A DNA stretch of 64,000 nucleotides from Candidatus Crickella equi (GTDB lineage: Bacteria > Bacillota > Clostridia > Peptostreptococcales > Anaerovoracaceae). The stretch covers positions 1-64,000 of the forward strand of contig JAGHUP010000014.1 of NCBI GenBank assembly GCA_018064755.1, given 5' to 3'. The translations under genes and the position numbers were made by a program. The notes beneath the pieces were generated by a model, which ran no database searches, was not told the DNA's origin, and worked only from the letters and a program-made list of their open reading frames with translations. Positions 7,222-17,694 of this stretch are shown here, one piece after another (the first letter of the stretch is position 1; each line of letters starts with the position of its first letter).

Positions 7222-8562
7222 TTATTTTCTAGTCTGAAGTTTAGCTTTAATTAATTCAATATTAGTCTTTAATTCATTATCATATTTTAAATCATTTTCA
7301 ATTTTTTCAATTGCATGAATAACTGTTGAATAATGACGATTTCCAAATAATTTACCAATCTTAGGGAAAGATAAATCAGTTGTTTCTCTACATAAATACA
7401 TTGCAACTTGTCTCGGCAATGTAATTTCAGCATTTCTCTTAGGTGAATCCATATCAGCAATCTTAATTTTATAATGATTAGCTACAATACTACGGATTCT
7501 TTCTGGAGCAACAGCTTGTTCATTATCCTTAATAATATCTTTAAGAATATTTTTGGCATGATCTACAGTTATTTTTTCACCTAATAATCTAGATAAACCA
7601 ACAACTCTATTATAAGCACCTTCAAGTTCTCTGATATTATCCTTAACCTGATCTGCAATGAGACATAAAACATCATATAAATCTGCATCCATCTCAATAT
7701 CAGACTTTTCCACAAGATTCATAAGAATTGCAACTCTTGTTTCATAATCAGGTTCTTGAATATCAGCAATCATATTCCAACTAAATCTAGTTCTAAGTCT
7801 TTCATCAAGACCTTTAAGATTAACAGGTGGACAATCACTTGTAATTACTATCTGTTTGTTAGCTTGATATAATGCTTCGAATGTATGGAAGAACTCTTCT
7901 TGAGTAGCTTCTTTACCTTCAAGAAATTGAATATCGTCAATTAATAATACATCAACTTTACGATATTTATTTCTAAATGATCTAGTCTTATTATCATTGA
8001 TTGCAGCAATCAGTTCATTAGCAAACATCTCAGTTGAAACATATAAAACTTTAGTTTCTGGATTATTTCTAATGATATGAACACCAATCGCCTGCATCAG
8101 GTGAGTTTTACCAAGTCCAGAGCCACCATATATAAATAATGGGTTATATACATCGCCAGGAGCCTCAGCAACCGCAACGGATACAGCGTGTGCATATTTA
8201 TTACTGTTACCAACAACAAAGTTTTCAAAATTAAATCTAGGATTAAATAATTTCTCCTGATTACTAACATTAGTCATATGAGTTGTATCAATTTTGGAAA
8301 CCTCAAATGACTTCTCATGTTTAATTACAACACGATATGGTTTATCCATACTCTTATTGATTTCATTTTCAATAAGAGGTTGGTAATGATCATTGACATG
8401 CTTAAGCAGCTTGGAATCATTCTTCCAAGCAAGATAAATAATACCTGTATCCTCCTCGATATGATGGATATCTAGAGGAGCTATCCAGGTATTATAACTT
8501 AATGGAGTTGTGTTAGCTTCTAGGGCCCTTAAAGTGGTACCCCATATCTTGTTCTTATCCAA
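7222..8562 (-). CDS. dnaA: Chromosomal replication initiator DnaA
   Basis: This 446-aa AAA+ protein binds DnaA boxes and opens the origin. Visible parts are the N-terminal domain I, a short linker, the AAA+ domain with Walker A GGSGLGKT (146-153) and Walker B LLIDDIQF (about 206-213), and the C-terminal DNA-binding domain with RHYSTVIHAI. The start codon is TTG, chosen because AAGGAG lies 7 nt upstream and the protein starts in register with the family. The promoter and DnaA boxes upstream suggest autoregulation. Like dnaN it is far more AT-rich than gyrB and gyrA. Confidence 0.96.
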   Translation of the reverse strand: MDKNKIWGTTLRALEANTTPLSYNTWIAPLDIHHIEEDTGIIYLAWKNDSKLLKHVNDHYQPLIENEINKSMDKPYRVVIKHEKSFEVSKIDTTHMTNVSNQEKLFNPRFNFENFVVGNSNKYAHAVSVAVAEAPGDVYNPLFIYGGSGLGKTHLMQAIGVHIIRNNPETKVLYVSTEMFANELIAAINDNKTRSFRNKYRKVDVLLIDDIQFLEGKEATQEEFFHTFEALYQANKQIVITSDCPPVNLKGLDERLRTRFSWNMIADIQEPDYETRVAILMNLVEKSDIEMDADLYDVLCLIADQVKDNIRELEGAYNRVVGLSRLLGEKITVDHAKNILKDIIKDNEQAVAPERIRSIVANHYKIKIADMDSPKRNAEITLPRQVAMYLCRETTDLSFPKIGKLFGNRHYSTVIHAIEKIENDLKYDNELKTNIELIKAKLQTRK

Positions 8563-8580
8563 TAGCTATCTCCTTCGATT

Positions 8581-8750
8581 TGTGAACATATTTTACATAA
8601 AGTTATCCACAGTTGCAAAGCCTAAATTTGCATATATTAAGTACATAAAAGGCAGTCAAAAAATAAGTTATCCACATGTTGTTGATAAAGTTGTGAATAA
8701 GTAAAAGGCATACACCATATATTGTGTATAACTTCATTTTTGTGGATATT
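8581..8750. other. oriC: oriC DnaA-box cluster upstream of dnaA
   Basis: Two perfect TTATCCACA boxes (8603-8611, 8668-8676) and four one-mismatch boxes on the other strand (8680-8688, 8692-8700, 8723-8731, 8741-8749) lie in 150 bp, with a weaker match at 8581. They occupy the divergent gap between dnaA and rpmH. With the cluster between dnaA and dnaN this makes a bipartite origin like that of B. subtilis. Genes to the right run rightward and most genes to the left run leftward, consistent with fork direction. Confidence 0.9.
8631..8659 (-). promoter_or_regulatory. dnaA promoter
   Basis: On the minus strand TTGACT (8659-8654), a 17-nt spacer and TATATG (8636-8631). One perfect DnaA box lies just downstream of the predicted start (8603-8611) and another just upstream of the -35 (8668-8676), a layout that suggests DnaA controls its own gene. 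Confidence 0.75.
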
Positions 8751-8798
8751 GTACTAAATTAAGTAACAATACGCTCAGGAACGCATCGGTCGCTAACC

Positions 8799-8827
8799 TT
8801 GACATCTCAAAAGCCTTAAATTATAAT
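8799..8827 (+). promoter_or_regulatory. rpmH-rnpA operon promoter
   Basis: A consensus housekeeping promoter: TTGACA (8799-8804), exactly 17 nt, TATAAT (8822-8827). It leaves a leader of about 75 nt before rpmH. A strong promoter suits a ribosomal protein gene. Confidence 0.92.
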
Positions 8828-8910
8828 GATTTGGCGTATGTGCCCATGGAATTTAGAGGGCACGCAATTATCAAGTTATTACAATATATATTTACAAAGG
8901 AGTTACTGAA

Positions 8911-9045
8911 ATGAAAAGAACATATCAGCCTAAGAAGAGACAGAGACTGAAGGAACACGGATTCCGTAAGAGAATGGCTACTGCTAACGGTAGAAAAGTA
9001 CTTAAGAGAAGAAGAGCAAGAGGAAGAAAGTCCCTCACAGCTTAA
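8911..9045 (+). CDS. rpmH: 50S ribosomal protein L34
   Basis: This gene encodes a 44-aa, very basic protein beginning [20 protein letters not shown] and ending GRKSLTA, the standard L34 length and sequence. AAAGGAG lies 7 nt upstream of the ATG. It is the first gene of the rightward rpmH-rnpA-yidD-yidC-jag operon and divergent from dnaA across oriC, its usual position in bacteria. Confidence 0.98.
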   Translation: MKRTYQPKKRQRLKEHGFRKRMATANGRKVLKRRRARGRKSLTA

Positions 9046-9061
9046 TTAAAGGTACTGCTTA

Positions 9062-9403
9062 ATGAGAGATCACAGCGAGCTCACTTTAAGAGAACAAAAC
9101 GATTTTAATAGGGTATACAATCGCGGCAATTCCAAGGGTAGCAAGTATGTAGTTGTTCTATACAATAAGAACAAACTTGGATATTCAAGAGTTGCATTCG
9201 TTGCCAGCAAGAAGGTTGGTAATAGCGTTATGCGTAATAGGTCCAGAAGATTAATGCGAGAAGCATATAGATCTTTCAAGGATAAGATTGTACCAGGATA
9301 CGACATTATATTTGTAGCAAGAAATACTATCGGCGATTGCAAATACGATGAAGTTTCGCGTGCAATGTTCGGAGCAACAAGGGCAGCTGGACTGTTCAAT
9401 TAA
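9062..9403 (+). CDS. rnpA: Ribonuclease P protein component
   Basis: This 113-aa basic protein assists the RNase P RNA in trimming tRNA 5' ends. The family signature is visible as [17 protein letters not shown], containing the RNR motif. It starts 16 nt after rpmH, the usual pairing, with AAAGG upstream. The RNase P RNA gene is not in the window. Confidence 0.96.
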   Translation: MRDHSELTLREQNDFNRVYNRGNSKGSKYVVVLYNKNKLGYSRVAFVASKKVGNSVMRNRSRRLMREAYRSFKDKIVPGYDIIFVARNTIGDCKYDEVSRAMFGATRAAGLFN

Positions 9404-9407
9404 GCAA

Positions 9408-9638
9408 ATGAATTTAATAAGTAGATTTTTCAAGAAAATTTTAATCATTATGGTAAGGGGATATCAGATATTCATCTCCCCGCTGCTAGGACCACATTGT
9501 AGGTTTACACCTACTTGCAGTGCGTATTTCATACAGGCAGTAGAGAAGTACGGACCGCTGAAAGGTTCATGGCTGGGAATCAAGAGAATTCTGAGATGTC
9601 ATCCGGGTAATCCCGGTGGATATGATCCAGTACCATAG
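9408..9638 (+). CDS. yidD: Membrane protein insertion efficiency factor YidD
   Basis: This 76-aa protein carries the complete family core: [18 protein letters not shown], then [20 protein letters not shown] with its conserved cysteines and PGGYDP. A short amphipathic or hydrophobic N-terminus precedes it. YidD family members aid insertion of membrane proteins by YidC, and the gene lies between rnpA and yidC as usual. The start at 9408, 4 nt after the rnpA stop, gives the normal length; its ribosome site is weak, so translation may be coupled to rnpA. A longer in-frame extension into rnpA is unlike the family. Confidence 0.93.
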   Translation: MNLISRFFKKILIIMVRGYQIFISPLLGPHCRFTPTCSAYFIQAVEKYGPLKGSWLGIKRILRCHPGNPGGYDPVP

Positions 9639-9652
9639 AATGGAGAAAACTA

Positions 9653-10411
9653 ATGGGAATTATCGCAAAACCTATCGGACTTCTTCTTAAGTGGATTTAC
9701 ACATTAGTAGGAAGCTACGGCATTGCACTGATTATTCTTACTATTCTGGTAAAGTTAGTACTCTATCCTCTGTATGCAAAGCAGATTAAGACTACTTCAA
9801 GCATGCAGGATATCTCCGAGAAGACTCAGGAGATTCAGAAAAAGTACGCTAACGATCAGGAGAGAATGAATCAGGAAATTCAGAAGATGTACAAGGAGAC
9901 AGGTTTCAACCCTGCATCCGGTTGTCTTCCTATGCTGATTCAGTTCCCAATTATCATGGGACTTTTCGCATTACTGAGAAATCCGATGAAGTACATGCCA
10001 GCTGGCAGTACTATGATTTTCGCTAACCATGAATCCTTCCTCTGGATTAAGGATCTGGCACAGCCAGATATGTGGATTTTGCCTATCCTTGCAGGAGTTG
10101 CAACATACTTCTCATTCAGCCAGAACTCAGCAATGACTGGTCAGGTTGGACCAACTGCAGGACAGACTAAAGCGATGAACGCAATGATGAAGTATATCTT
10201 CCCACTGAGTATCCTCTGGCTCGCAAGATCATATCCTGCAGGCCTTGCAATTTACTGGGCAGGCGGACAGATTATGCAGATCTTCTTCAACTTCAGAATC
10301 AATAAGATGAGAGCAAAGATGAATGAAGAGAGAGAAGAGAAGAAGCGTATTGAAAGAGCAGAAAAGGATCTCTTAAGGAAGAGAAGAGCTAGAATGAAAG
10401 GAAATATTTAA
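9653..10411 (+). CDS. yidC: Membrane protein insertase YidC (Oxa1 family)
   Basis: This 252-aa multi-span membrane protein inserts proteins into the cytoplasmic membrane with or without SecYEG. The first hydrophobic segment is followed by GIALIILTILVKLVLYPLY and a charged cytoplasmic hairpin rich in K and Q (about 40-85), then LPMLIQFPIIMGLFALL and further membrane segments, ending in a strongly basic tail as in Gram-positive YidC. No lipobox is seen, unlike SpoIIIJ of Bacillus. GGAG lies 6-8 nt upstream of the ATG. It follows yidD by 14 nt. Confidence 0.95.
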   Translation: MGIIAKPIGLLLKWIYTLVGSYGIALIILTILVKLVLYPLYAKQIKTTSSMQDISEKTQEIQKKYANDQERMNQEIQKMYKETGFNPASGCLPMLIQFPIIMGLFALLRNPMKYMPAGSTMIFANHESFLWIKDLAQPDMWILPILAGVATYFSFSQNSAMTGQVGPTAGQTKAMNAMMKYIFPLSILWLARSYPAGLAIYWAGGQIMQIFFNFRINKMRAKMNEEREEKKRIERAEKDLLRKRRARMKGNI

Positions 10412-10415
10412 TATA

Positions 10416-11285
10416 ATGAGATCTTCAGAGAAATGGGGAGTCGATGTAGACACTGCCGTTGAACTTGCCTTGAAAGAACTCAAGCTCACTAGAGATGAGG
10501 TTGAAGTCGAGGTTCTGGAGGAGTCAAGTAATGGTTTCCTGGGAATTGGATCAAAGCTTGCCAAAGTAAGAGTTACTGCTCTGAATGACACAGGTAGCAA
10601 TTCTAAGGAAAAGGCTACATTTGATGATATCGACGCAATTCTCGCAAGTCTTCCTGAGAATGCAACTAAGGCGTTGCCTGAAGAAGTTCGTGCTGATTAT
10701 GAAAAGTTCGAACAGGAAGAGAATGAGGATGCACGTGCTAGAGAGAAGGCTGCTGCTAAGGAGAGACGCTCTCGCAGCAAGAAGAAGTACGAGCTTTCCA
10801 TGGAAGATACAATGCTCTATGATGTTAAGAAACTCGACGCAGTTAAGGGACATCCAATTGAGAAGTTCTTAAGAGACATCGCTGAGCAGATGGGCATCAA
10901 CCTTGATTTCGAAGTCAAGGCTAGTGACGAGCTCGTGTTCGTAGATATCACCGGCAAGGACACTGGAACAATTATCGGCAAAAGAGGAGCAACTCTCGAT
11001 GCAGTTCAGTGCCTGGCAAGCTACGTAGTCAACAAGGATGAAAACAAGTACGTAAGAGTTATCCTGGACGCTGAGAACTACAGATCCAAGAGAGAGAAGA
11101 CTCTGGTTAGCCTGGCTAACAGACTTGCAGACAAGGTAGAGAAGACAAGACGTAGTGTTACACTCGAACCAATGAACCCTTATGAAAGAAAGGTTATCCA
11201 CTGCACACTTCAGAATCACCCAAGGGTTAAGACAAGAAGTGAGGGCAAGGATCCATACCGTAAGGTAGTAATCGAAACAAAATAA
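10416..11285 (+). CDS. jag: RNA-binding protein Jag (KhpB/EloR)
   Basis: This 289-aa protein has an N-terminal Jag domain (about 1-50, EEVEVLEE and GFLGIGSKLAKVRV type), a charged linker, a KH domain with the GKRGATLDA loop and a C-terminal R3H domain (RKVIHCTLQNHPRVKTRS). Homologues bind RNA, pair with KhpA and influence cell elongation. It starts 4 nt after yidC and ends the operon at a clear terminator. In most relatives mnmE follows; here the operon ends and the next gene is on the other strand. Confidence 0.94.
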   Translation: MRSSEKWGVDVDTAVELALKELKLTRDEVEVEVLEESSNGFLGIGSKLAKVRVTALNDTGSNSKEKATFDDIDAILASLPENATKALPEEVRADYEKFEQEENEDARAREKAAAKERRSRSKKKYELSMEDTMLYDVKKLDAVKGHPIEKFLRDIAEQMGINLDFEVKASDELVFVDITGKDTGTIIGKRGATLDAVQCLASYVVNKDENKYVRVILDAENYRSKREKTLVSLANRLADKVEKTRRSVTLEPMNPYERKVIHCTLQNHPRVKTRSEGKDPYRKVVIETK

Positions 11286-11288
11286 TTT

Positions 11289-11320
11289 AAAACCCGCAGT
11301 TATCTGCGGGTTTTGTTTTT
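11289..11320 (+). terminator. Terminator of the rpmH-jag operon
   Basis: Stem AAAACCCGCAG / CTGCGGGTTTT with a 4-nt loop followed by GTTTTT. It also lies at the 3' end of the leftward gene at 11319, and the A-rich left side could let it work on both strands. Confidence 0.9.
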
Positions 11321-11756
11321 ATTCATTTTCTTTACTAGGGAATATGAAGTCATAATTGCCGCTAGGGTTCTCATCGTAACCAGTCGCATTACTGTTATCA
11401 GTAGTATTGTTATTATTATATTGATAGTTGTTCTGCTGTTCTTCGGATTTCTTCTCAGCAGCAGTCTTAACCTTGTTGACGTCTTTCTTGAAGTCAATCA
11501 GTATTTCATAGACAGCCTTACGAGTCTTAACTGTTGCAAGCTTGTTCTCCGCTTCTGTAATGAGCTTGTCAATTTCTTCAGCTTCTGCAGCGTCATAATC
11601 GTCAGTGTCTACCATGTTTATTTCTTTAACGGCATCTTTGGATGCGAACTTACCATCAATAATGCTGTATGCCCAACCTCCAGCAACGGCCGAAGCCAGC
11701 ATCAGCACTAAGATTAAGATCAATTTGGCACCCAGGCCACCTCTCTTATTGTTCAT
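11319..11756 (-). CDS. Small membrane-anchored protein with Asn/Gln-rich tail, unknown function
   Basis: This 145-aa protein is not recognised. It has a basic N-terminus (MNNKRGGLGAK), one hydrophobic segment (about 10-30, rich in L, I, V and A), a charged helical middle (about 45-105) and a low-complexity tail rich in N, Q and T. The predicted topology is a single N-terminal anchor with the rest outside. The start at 11756 has AAGGAG at ideal spacing; a longer upstream frame overlaps recF and is not credible. It lies alone on the minus strand at the joint between jag and recF, which are not neighbours in typical Firmicutes, and it opposes the direction of the fork. Confidence 0.75.
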   Translation of the reverse strand: MNNKRGGLGAKLILILVLMLASAVAGGWAYSIIDGKFASKDAVKEINMVDTDDYDAAEAEEIDKLITEAENKLATVKTRKAVYEILIDFKKDVNKVKTAAEKKSEEQQNNYQYNNNNTTDNSNATGYDENPSGNYDFIFPSKENE

Positions 11757-11810
11757 TTTGGTCTCCTTATCTCTCGATGTGAGAACATTGTACCATATTA
11801 TGGAAAAATG

Positions 11811-11819
11811 TGATATTGT
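11811..11819 (+). promoter_or_regulatory. recF extended -10 promoter, near-leaderless
   Basis: TGaTATTGT forms an extended -10 whose last base is 10 nt before the recF ATG. A start 7 nt after the -10 would give a leader of only about 3 nt, and no ribosome-binding sequence is seen. The 11-mer TGTGATATTGT (11809-11819) is identical to the deoC promoter. Confidence 0.55.
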
Positions 11820-11828
11820 AATTGTGTT

Positions 11829-12953
11829 ATGAGAATCAATAATATTCTTCTCCAGAATTTCAGAAATTATTCTAATCTCGAGCTCACATTCAACGAGCAT
11901 CGCAATATTATTGTGGGCGAAAACGCTCAGGGGAAGACTAATTTAATTGAGGCGATATACCTTTCTGCTTTTTCCAAATCGTTCCGTACGAATAATGCCG
12001 GTGATATGGTGAAGTTCGGCGAAGAGCGTGGCCGCGTCAATGTTGATATTAACAGCGAGGACATGGATAAGAATATTGATATCTCAATTCTGACTAATGG
12101 ACGTAAGATGATTAAGAAGGATGGCAAGGCGGTTCGTAGAACTGCAGACCTCCTTAATAATATAGTAGTAATTATCTTCTCGCCGGATGATCTTAGAATT
12201 ATTAAGGATAGTCCAGAGAGAAGACGTGCATATATTAATAGAGAACTTTCGCAAATCAGACCTAAGTACTATGATGTGCTAAAAAATTATTCTGATGTGC
12301 TCAAGCAGAAGAACTCTCTTATCAAGGGGCTGTCCAATTCGCAGTATAGCCGCACCTATAATACAGATATGATGGATGTCTATGATAGACAGCTTGCTGA
12401 CTATGGATATGAGCTCATTAGATATAGGAAAGAATTCGTAGATATGCTTTCCGAGGAGGCTGGCGAGATAATGTCAGCAATCTCAGGCGGCAAGGAAGAT
12501 CTTAAGATAGAGTACAAGACAAGTTGCGATTATATCTCAGCACCTGAAGGCAGAGAGATTATGTTCAAGCAACTGTATCATAATAGACAGAAGGATATAT
12601 ATGCGGGATTTGCAACCCTCGGTCCACACAGGGATGACCTCGAGTTCTATATAAATGGAACAGATGCTAAGAAATATGGATCACAGGGTCAGCAGAGAAC
12701 TATCGCATTGTCGCTCAAGCTCGCAGAGATAAGAATTGCGAAGCAGATTTTGGACGAGTATCCGGTGCTGTTATTAGACGACGTGCTCTCGGAGCTTGAT
12801 CTCGACAGACAGAGGTTCCTGGTCAATCAGATTGATGACGTTCAGCTATTCATAACATCTGCAGAGCTGAATGATGAAGTAATAGAAACGTTACAGGGTG
12901 GCACACTCTTTAGAGTTGAAGAAGGCACAATCACTAAAGTGGATAAATATTAG
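11829..12953 (+). CDS. recF: DNA replication and repair protein RecF
   Basis: This 374-aa SMC-like ATPase helps load RecA at gaps. The Walker A motif GENAQGKT is at residues 30-37, followed by NLIEAIYLSAFSKSFR. The signature YGSQGQQRT and the Walker B region LLLDDVLSELD are near the C-terminus. The ATG at 11829 matches the family N-terminus (MRINNILLQNFRNY), so the lack of a ribosome site is probably real rather than a mis-chosen start. It is separated from dnaN by the origin block, unlike the normal dnaA-dnaN-recF order, and it ends at its own terminator. Confidence 0.95.
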   Translation: MRINNILLQNFRNYSNLELTFNEHRNIIVGENAQGKTNLIEAIYLSAFSKSFRTNNAGDMVKFGEERGRVNVDINSEDMDKNIDISILTNGRKMIKKDGKAVRRTADLLNNIVVIIFSPDDLRIIKDSPERRRAYINRELSQIRPKYYDVLKNYSDVLKQKNSLIKGLSNSQYSRTYNTDMMDVYDRQLADYGYELIRYRKEFVDMLSEEAGEIMSAISGGKEDLKIEYKTSCDYISAPEGREIMFKQLYHNRQKDIYAGFATLGPHRDDLEFYINGTDAKKYGSQGQQRTIALSLKLAEIRIAKQILDEYPVLLLDDVLSELDLDRQRFLVNQIDDVQLFITSAELNDEVIETLQGGTLFRVEEGTITKVDKY

Positions 12954-12973
12954 GTAAATGTTATCAACAATGA

Positions 12974-12997
12974 AAGAGGCTGAGAAGCCTCTTTTTT
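12974..12997 (+). terminator. recF terminator
   Basis: Stem AAGAGGCT / AGCCTCTT with a short loop and a run of T. It lies about 20 nt after the recF stop codon and separates recF from gyrB. Confidence 0.88.
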
Positions 12998-13026
12998 GTG
13001 CATTTAGGCAGGTGAAGAAATGACCG

Positions 13027-13054
13027 TTTCGCAGAAATGTGGCGAAAATTTTCG
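13027..13054. repeat. Palindromes upstream of the gyrB promoter
   Basis: TTTCGC (13027-13032) and GCGAAA (13042-13047) form an inverted pair, and CGAAAATTTTCG (13043-13054) is a perfect 12-bp palindrome overlapping it. They lie 44 bp upstream of the -35 and may be an operator or a curved or supercoil-sensitive element. No known regulator is assigned. Confidence 0.45.
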
Positions 13055-13097
13055 ATTTAAGACAATTTTAATAAAACACAAGATGTTGTGCAAAAGA

Positions 13098-13126
13098 TTG
13101 CAAAAAAGTCGCTTATATGGTAAAAT
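13098..13126 (+). promoter_or_regulatory. gyrB-gyrA promoter
   Basis: TTGCAA (13098-13103), a 17-nt spacer ending TGG, then TAAAAT (13121-13126), giving an extended -10. It leaves a leader of about 95 nt before gyrB with no clear attenuator. From recF to gyrB (12954-13229) only the recF terminator, the palindromes and this promoter are seen. Confidence 0.75.
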
Positions 13127-13226
13127 TTGAGTGAATTATATACGGGCGAAAAGGCGAATTTTTAGAAAAAGCCAGTAATTGCAAGCCCTACAACGTTAAT
13201 AATTAATTCTATATAAAATGAGGTAA

Positions 13227-15158
<1,932 letters not shown>

Positions 15159-15168
15159 GGAAGATATT

Positions 15169-17679
15169 ATGAGTGACATTTTAGACAATTCAAGAATCAT
15201 CGAACATGAAATATACGATGAGATGAAGAACTCGTACATCGACTATGCGATGAGCGTAATCGTTGGACGTGCGCTTCCTGATGTTCGAGATGGATTAAAG
15301 CCTGTTCACCGTAGAATTCTTTACGGAATGCAACAGCTGGGAACAACACCGGATAAGCCTCACAAGAAATCGGCGAGAATCGTCGGTGAGGTAATGGGTA
15401 AATATCACCCACACGGTGACTCCTCCATCTACGATGCAATGGTTAAGCTCGCACAGGATTTCAGTACGAGATACCCACTGGTAGACGGTCACGGTAACTT
15501 TGGTTCCGTGGACGGAGATGGCGCAGCCGCATCGAGATATACAGAGGCAAGAATGTCTCCGTTCTCGCTGCAGATGATAAGAGATATTGAGAAGGACACT
15601 GTTGATTTCGTCGACAACTACGATGGCGAGGAGCAGGAGCCTGTAGTACTTCCATCAAGAGTACCTAACCTCCTGATCAATGGTTCTAATGGTATTGCGG
15701 TTGGTATGGCAACATCCATTCCACCACACAACCTGGGCGAGACTATTGATGCAACTTGCAAGTTAATCGACGAGCCGGATTGCTCAGTAGATGATCTTAT
15801 TAAGATTATTAAGGCACCGGACTTCCCAACAGGAGCAACTATCCTGGGAAGACACGCAGCTGACGAAGCATACAGAACAGGACAGGGTAAGATCAACGTT
15901 CGTTCCGTATGTGAAATCGAAGAAACCAAGCGCGGCAAACTGCAGATTATTGTAAGCGAGATTCCTTATCAGGTTAACAAGGCAAGACTTATCGAGTCTA
16001 TGGCCGAGCTGGTTAAGGATAAGAAGATTGAAGGCATTTCGGATATCCGTGATGAGTCCAATCGTGAAGGAACAAGAATCGTAATTGAGCTGAAGAAAGA
16101 CGTTAATCCTAGCGTTATTCTTAACAGACTTTACAAACATACAGCACTCCAGACATCTATCAGCATGATTATGCTGGCTCTGGTAGATGGAGAGCCTAAG
16201 GTGCTTAACCTCAAGGAGATCCTTGAAGAGTACATCAAGCATCAGAAGATTGTTATTACAAGAAGAACTAAATTCGACCTCGCCAAGGCAGAAGCAAGAG
16301 CTCACATCGTTGAAGGTCTGCTGATTGCCCTTGATAACATTGACGAGGTAATCAAGACTATCAGATCTTCGTACAATGATGCGAAGGAAAAACTGATGGT
16401 GAGATTTGGTCTTAGTGAGATTCAGGCACAGGCTATCCTCGATATGAGACTTGCCAAGCTGCAGGGCCTCGAGAGAGAGAAGCTCGAGAATGAGTACGAA
16501 GAGCTCAAGAAGAAGATTGCTTACTACAAGAGCATTCTTGCTGATGAGCATCTGCTCATGGGAGTTATCAAGGACGAGCTCATCGAGATTAAGGATAAGT
16601 GGGCAGATCCAAGAAGAACTAAGATCGTAGCTGATGATGGCGAGCTGGATGAAGAGGCTCTGATTGATGAAGAGGATGTAGCAATCACACTGACTCACCT
16701 CGGATATGTCAAGAGAGTTCCTATCGACACATACAAAGCACAGCGTCGTGGCGGCAAGGGCATCCAGGGTCTGACAACTAGAGAAAATGACTTTGTTCGT
16801 GACCTCATCATTACAAGCACTCACGATTATCTGATGTTCTTCACAGATATGGGTCGTGTATACAAGATTAAGGCATATGAGATTCCTGAGGCATCAAGAA
16901 CCGCTAAGGGAATTCCAGTAATTAACTTCTTGAATTTGAACAGCACAGAGAGAGTAACTGCAGTAATTCCTATTAAGGAATTCGCAGAGAACCAGTGCCT
17001 CGTAATGGTAACTAAGAACGGTACTATTAAGAAGACACCTCTGAGCGAGTTCGATACTAACCGTAAGACTGGACTCATTGCTATTACTCTGAAGGATGGC
17101 GATAAGCTCATTGCGGTTGCACAGGCAACAGGCAAGGAAAACATCTATGTTGTAACTAGAGATGGTAAGGCTATTGCATTCAGTGAAGACGACGTTCGTC
17201 CAATGGGACGTAATGCCGGCGGAGTAAGAGCTATCCTGCTCGAGGGCGAAGACGAAGTTGTTTCGATGGAACTCGACATTGAGCAGAAGAGAAAGATGCT
17301 CGTTATCACTGAGAATGGATTCGGTAAGAGAACAGCACTTGATGAGTATAGACTCCAGGCTAGAGGCGGTAAGGGTGTAGCAACTTACGACAAGACTAAG
17401 TTCGATAAGACTGGCCGTCTTGTTGGCGCAACTCTAGTTAACGATGAAGACGAAGTTATGGTAATTAATTCCAACGGAATTATTATCAGAATTAGAGCTG
17501 AGGAGGTAAGCAAATCTGGACGTACAACTCAGGGCGTTAAGATTATGAAGGTCGAGAAGGGTAACCGCATCGTTTCATTCGCCAAGGTTGTCGACGAAGA
17601 TGATGCAGTTAAGCCTCAGGTTGCAGAAAAGAACCCTAACATCGGAGAAGACGGAAACGAACAGATGACTCTGGTATAA
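15169..17679 (+). CDS. gyrA: DNA gyrase subunit A
   Basis: This 836-aa subunit breaks and rejoins DNA. The catalytic tyrosine is Y124 in [10 protein letters not shown]. The GyrA box QRRGGKG is present in the C-terminal wrapping domain, which supports gyrase rather than topoisomerase IV. The quinolone-determining positions equivalent to E. coli S83 and D87 are S85 and D89, so no classical quinolone-resistance substitution is seen. A response-regulator gene starts 15 nt after the stop codon with no terminator between, so the downstream two-component system is probably co-transcribed at least in part. Confidence 0.98.
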   Translation: MSDILDNSRIIEHEIYDEMKNSYIDYAMSVIVGRALPDVRDGLKPVHRRILYGMQQLGTTPDKPHKKSARIVGEVMGKYHPHGDSSIYDAMVKLAQDFSTRYPLVDGHGNFGSVDGDGAAASRYTEARMSPFSLQMIRDIEKDTVDFVDNYDGEEQEPVVLPSRVPNLLINGSNGIAVGMATSIPPHNLGETIDATCKLIDEPDCSVDDLIKIIKAPDFPTGATILGRHAADEAYRTGQGKINVRSVCEIEETKRGKLQIIVSEIPYQVNKARLIESMAELVKDKKIEGISDIRDESNREGTRIVIELKKDVNPSVILNRLYKHTALQTSISMIMLALVDGEPKVLNLKEILEEYIKHQKIVITRRTKFDLAKAEARAHIVEGLLIALDNIDEVIKTIRSSYNDAKEKLMVRFGLSEIQAQAILDMRLAKLQGLEREKLENEYEELKKKIAYYKSILADEHLLMGVIKDELIEIKDKWADPRRTKIVADDGELDEEALIDEEDVAITLTHLGYVKRVPIDTYKAQRRGGKGIQGLTTRENDFVRDLIITSTHDYLMFFTDMGRVYKIKAYEIPEASRTAKGIPVINFLNLNSTERVTAVIPIKEFAENQCLVMVTKNGTIKKTPLSEFDTNRKTGLIAITLKDGDKLIAVAQATGKENIYVVTRDGKAIAFSEDDVRPMGRNAGGVRAILLEGEDEVVSMELDIEQKRKMLVITENGFGKRTALDEYRLQARGGKGVATYDKTKFDKTGRLVGATLVNDEDEVMVINSNGIIIRIRAEEVSKSGRTTQGVKIMKVEKGNRIVSFAKVVDEDDAVKPQVAEKNPNIGEDGNEQMTLV

Positions 17680-17694
17680 GAAAGGAGACATCCT

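Noticed and set aside
9348-9407. Longer N-terminus for YidD reaching into rnpA
   Set aside because: The added residues are unlike the family, and the ATG at 9408 gives the normal length.
11757-11900. Longer start for the 145-aa membrane protein, overlapping recF
   Set aside because: The internal ATG has an ideal AAGGAG and begins just before the membrane segment; the extension would overlap recF and its promoter.
15784-16824. A 346-codon frame opposite gyrA
   Set aside because: Antisense shadow of gyrA; composition follows the reverse of gyrA codons and nothing supports expression.
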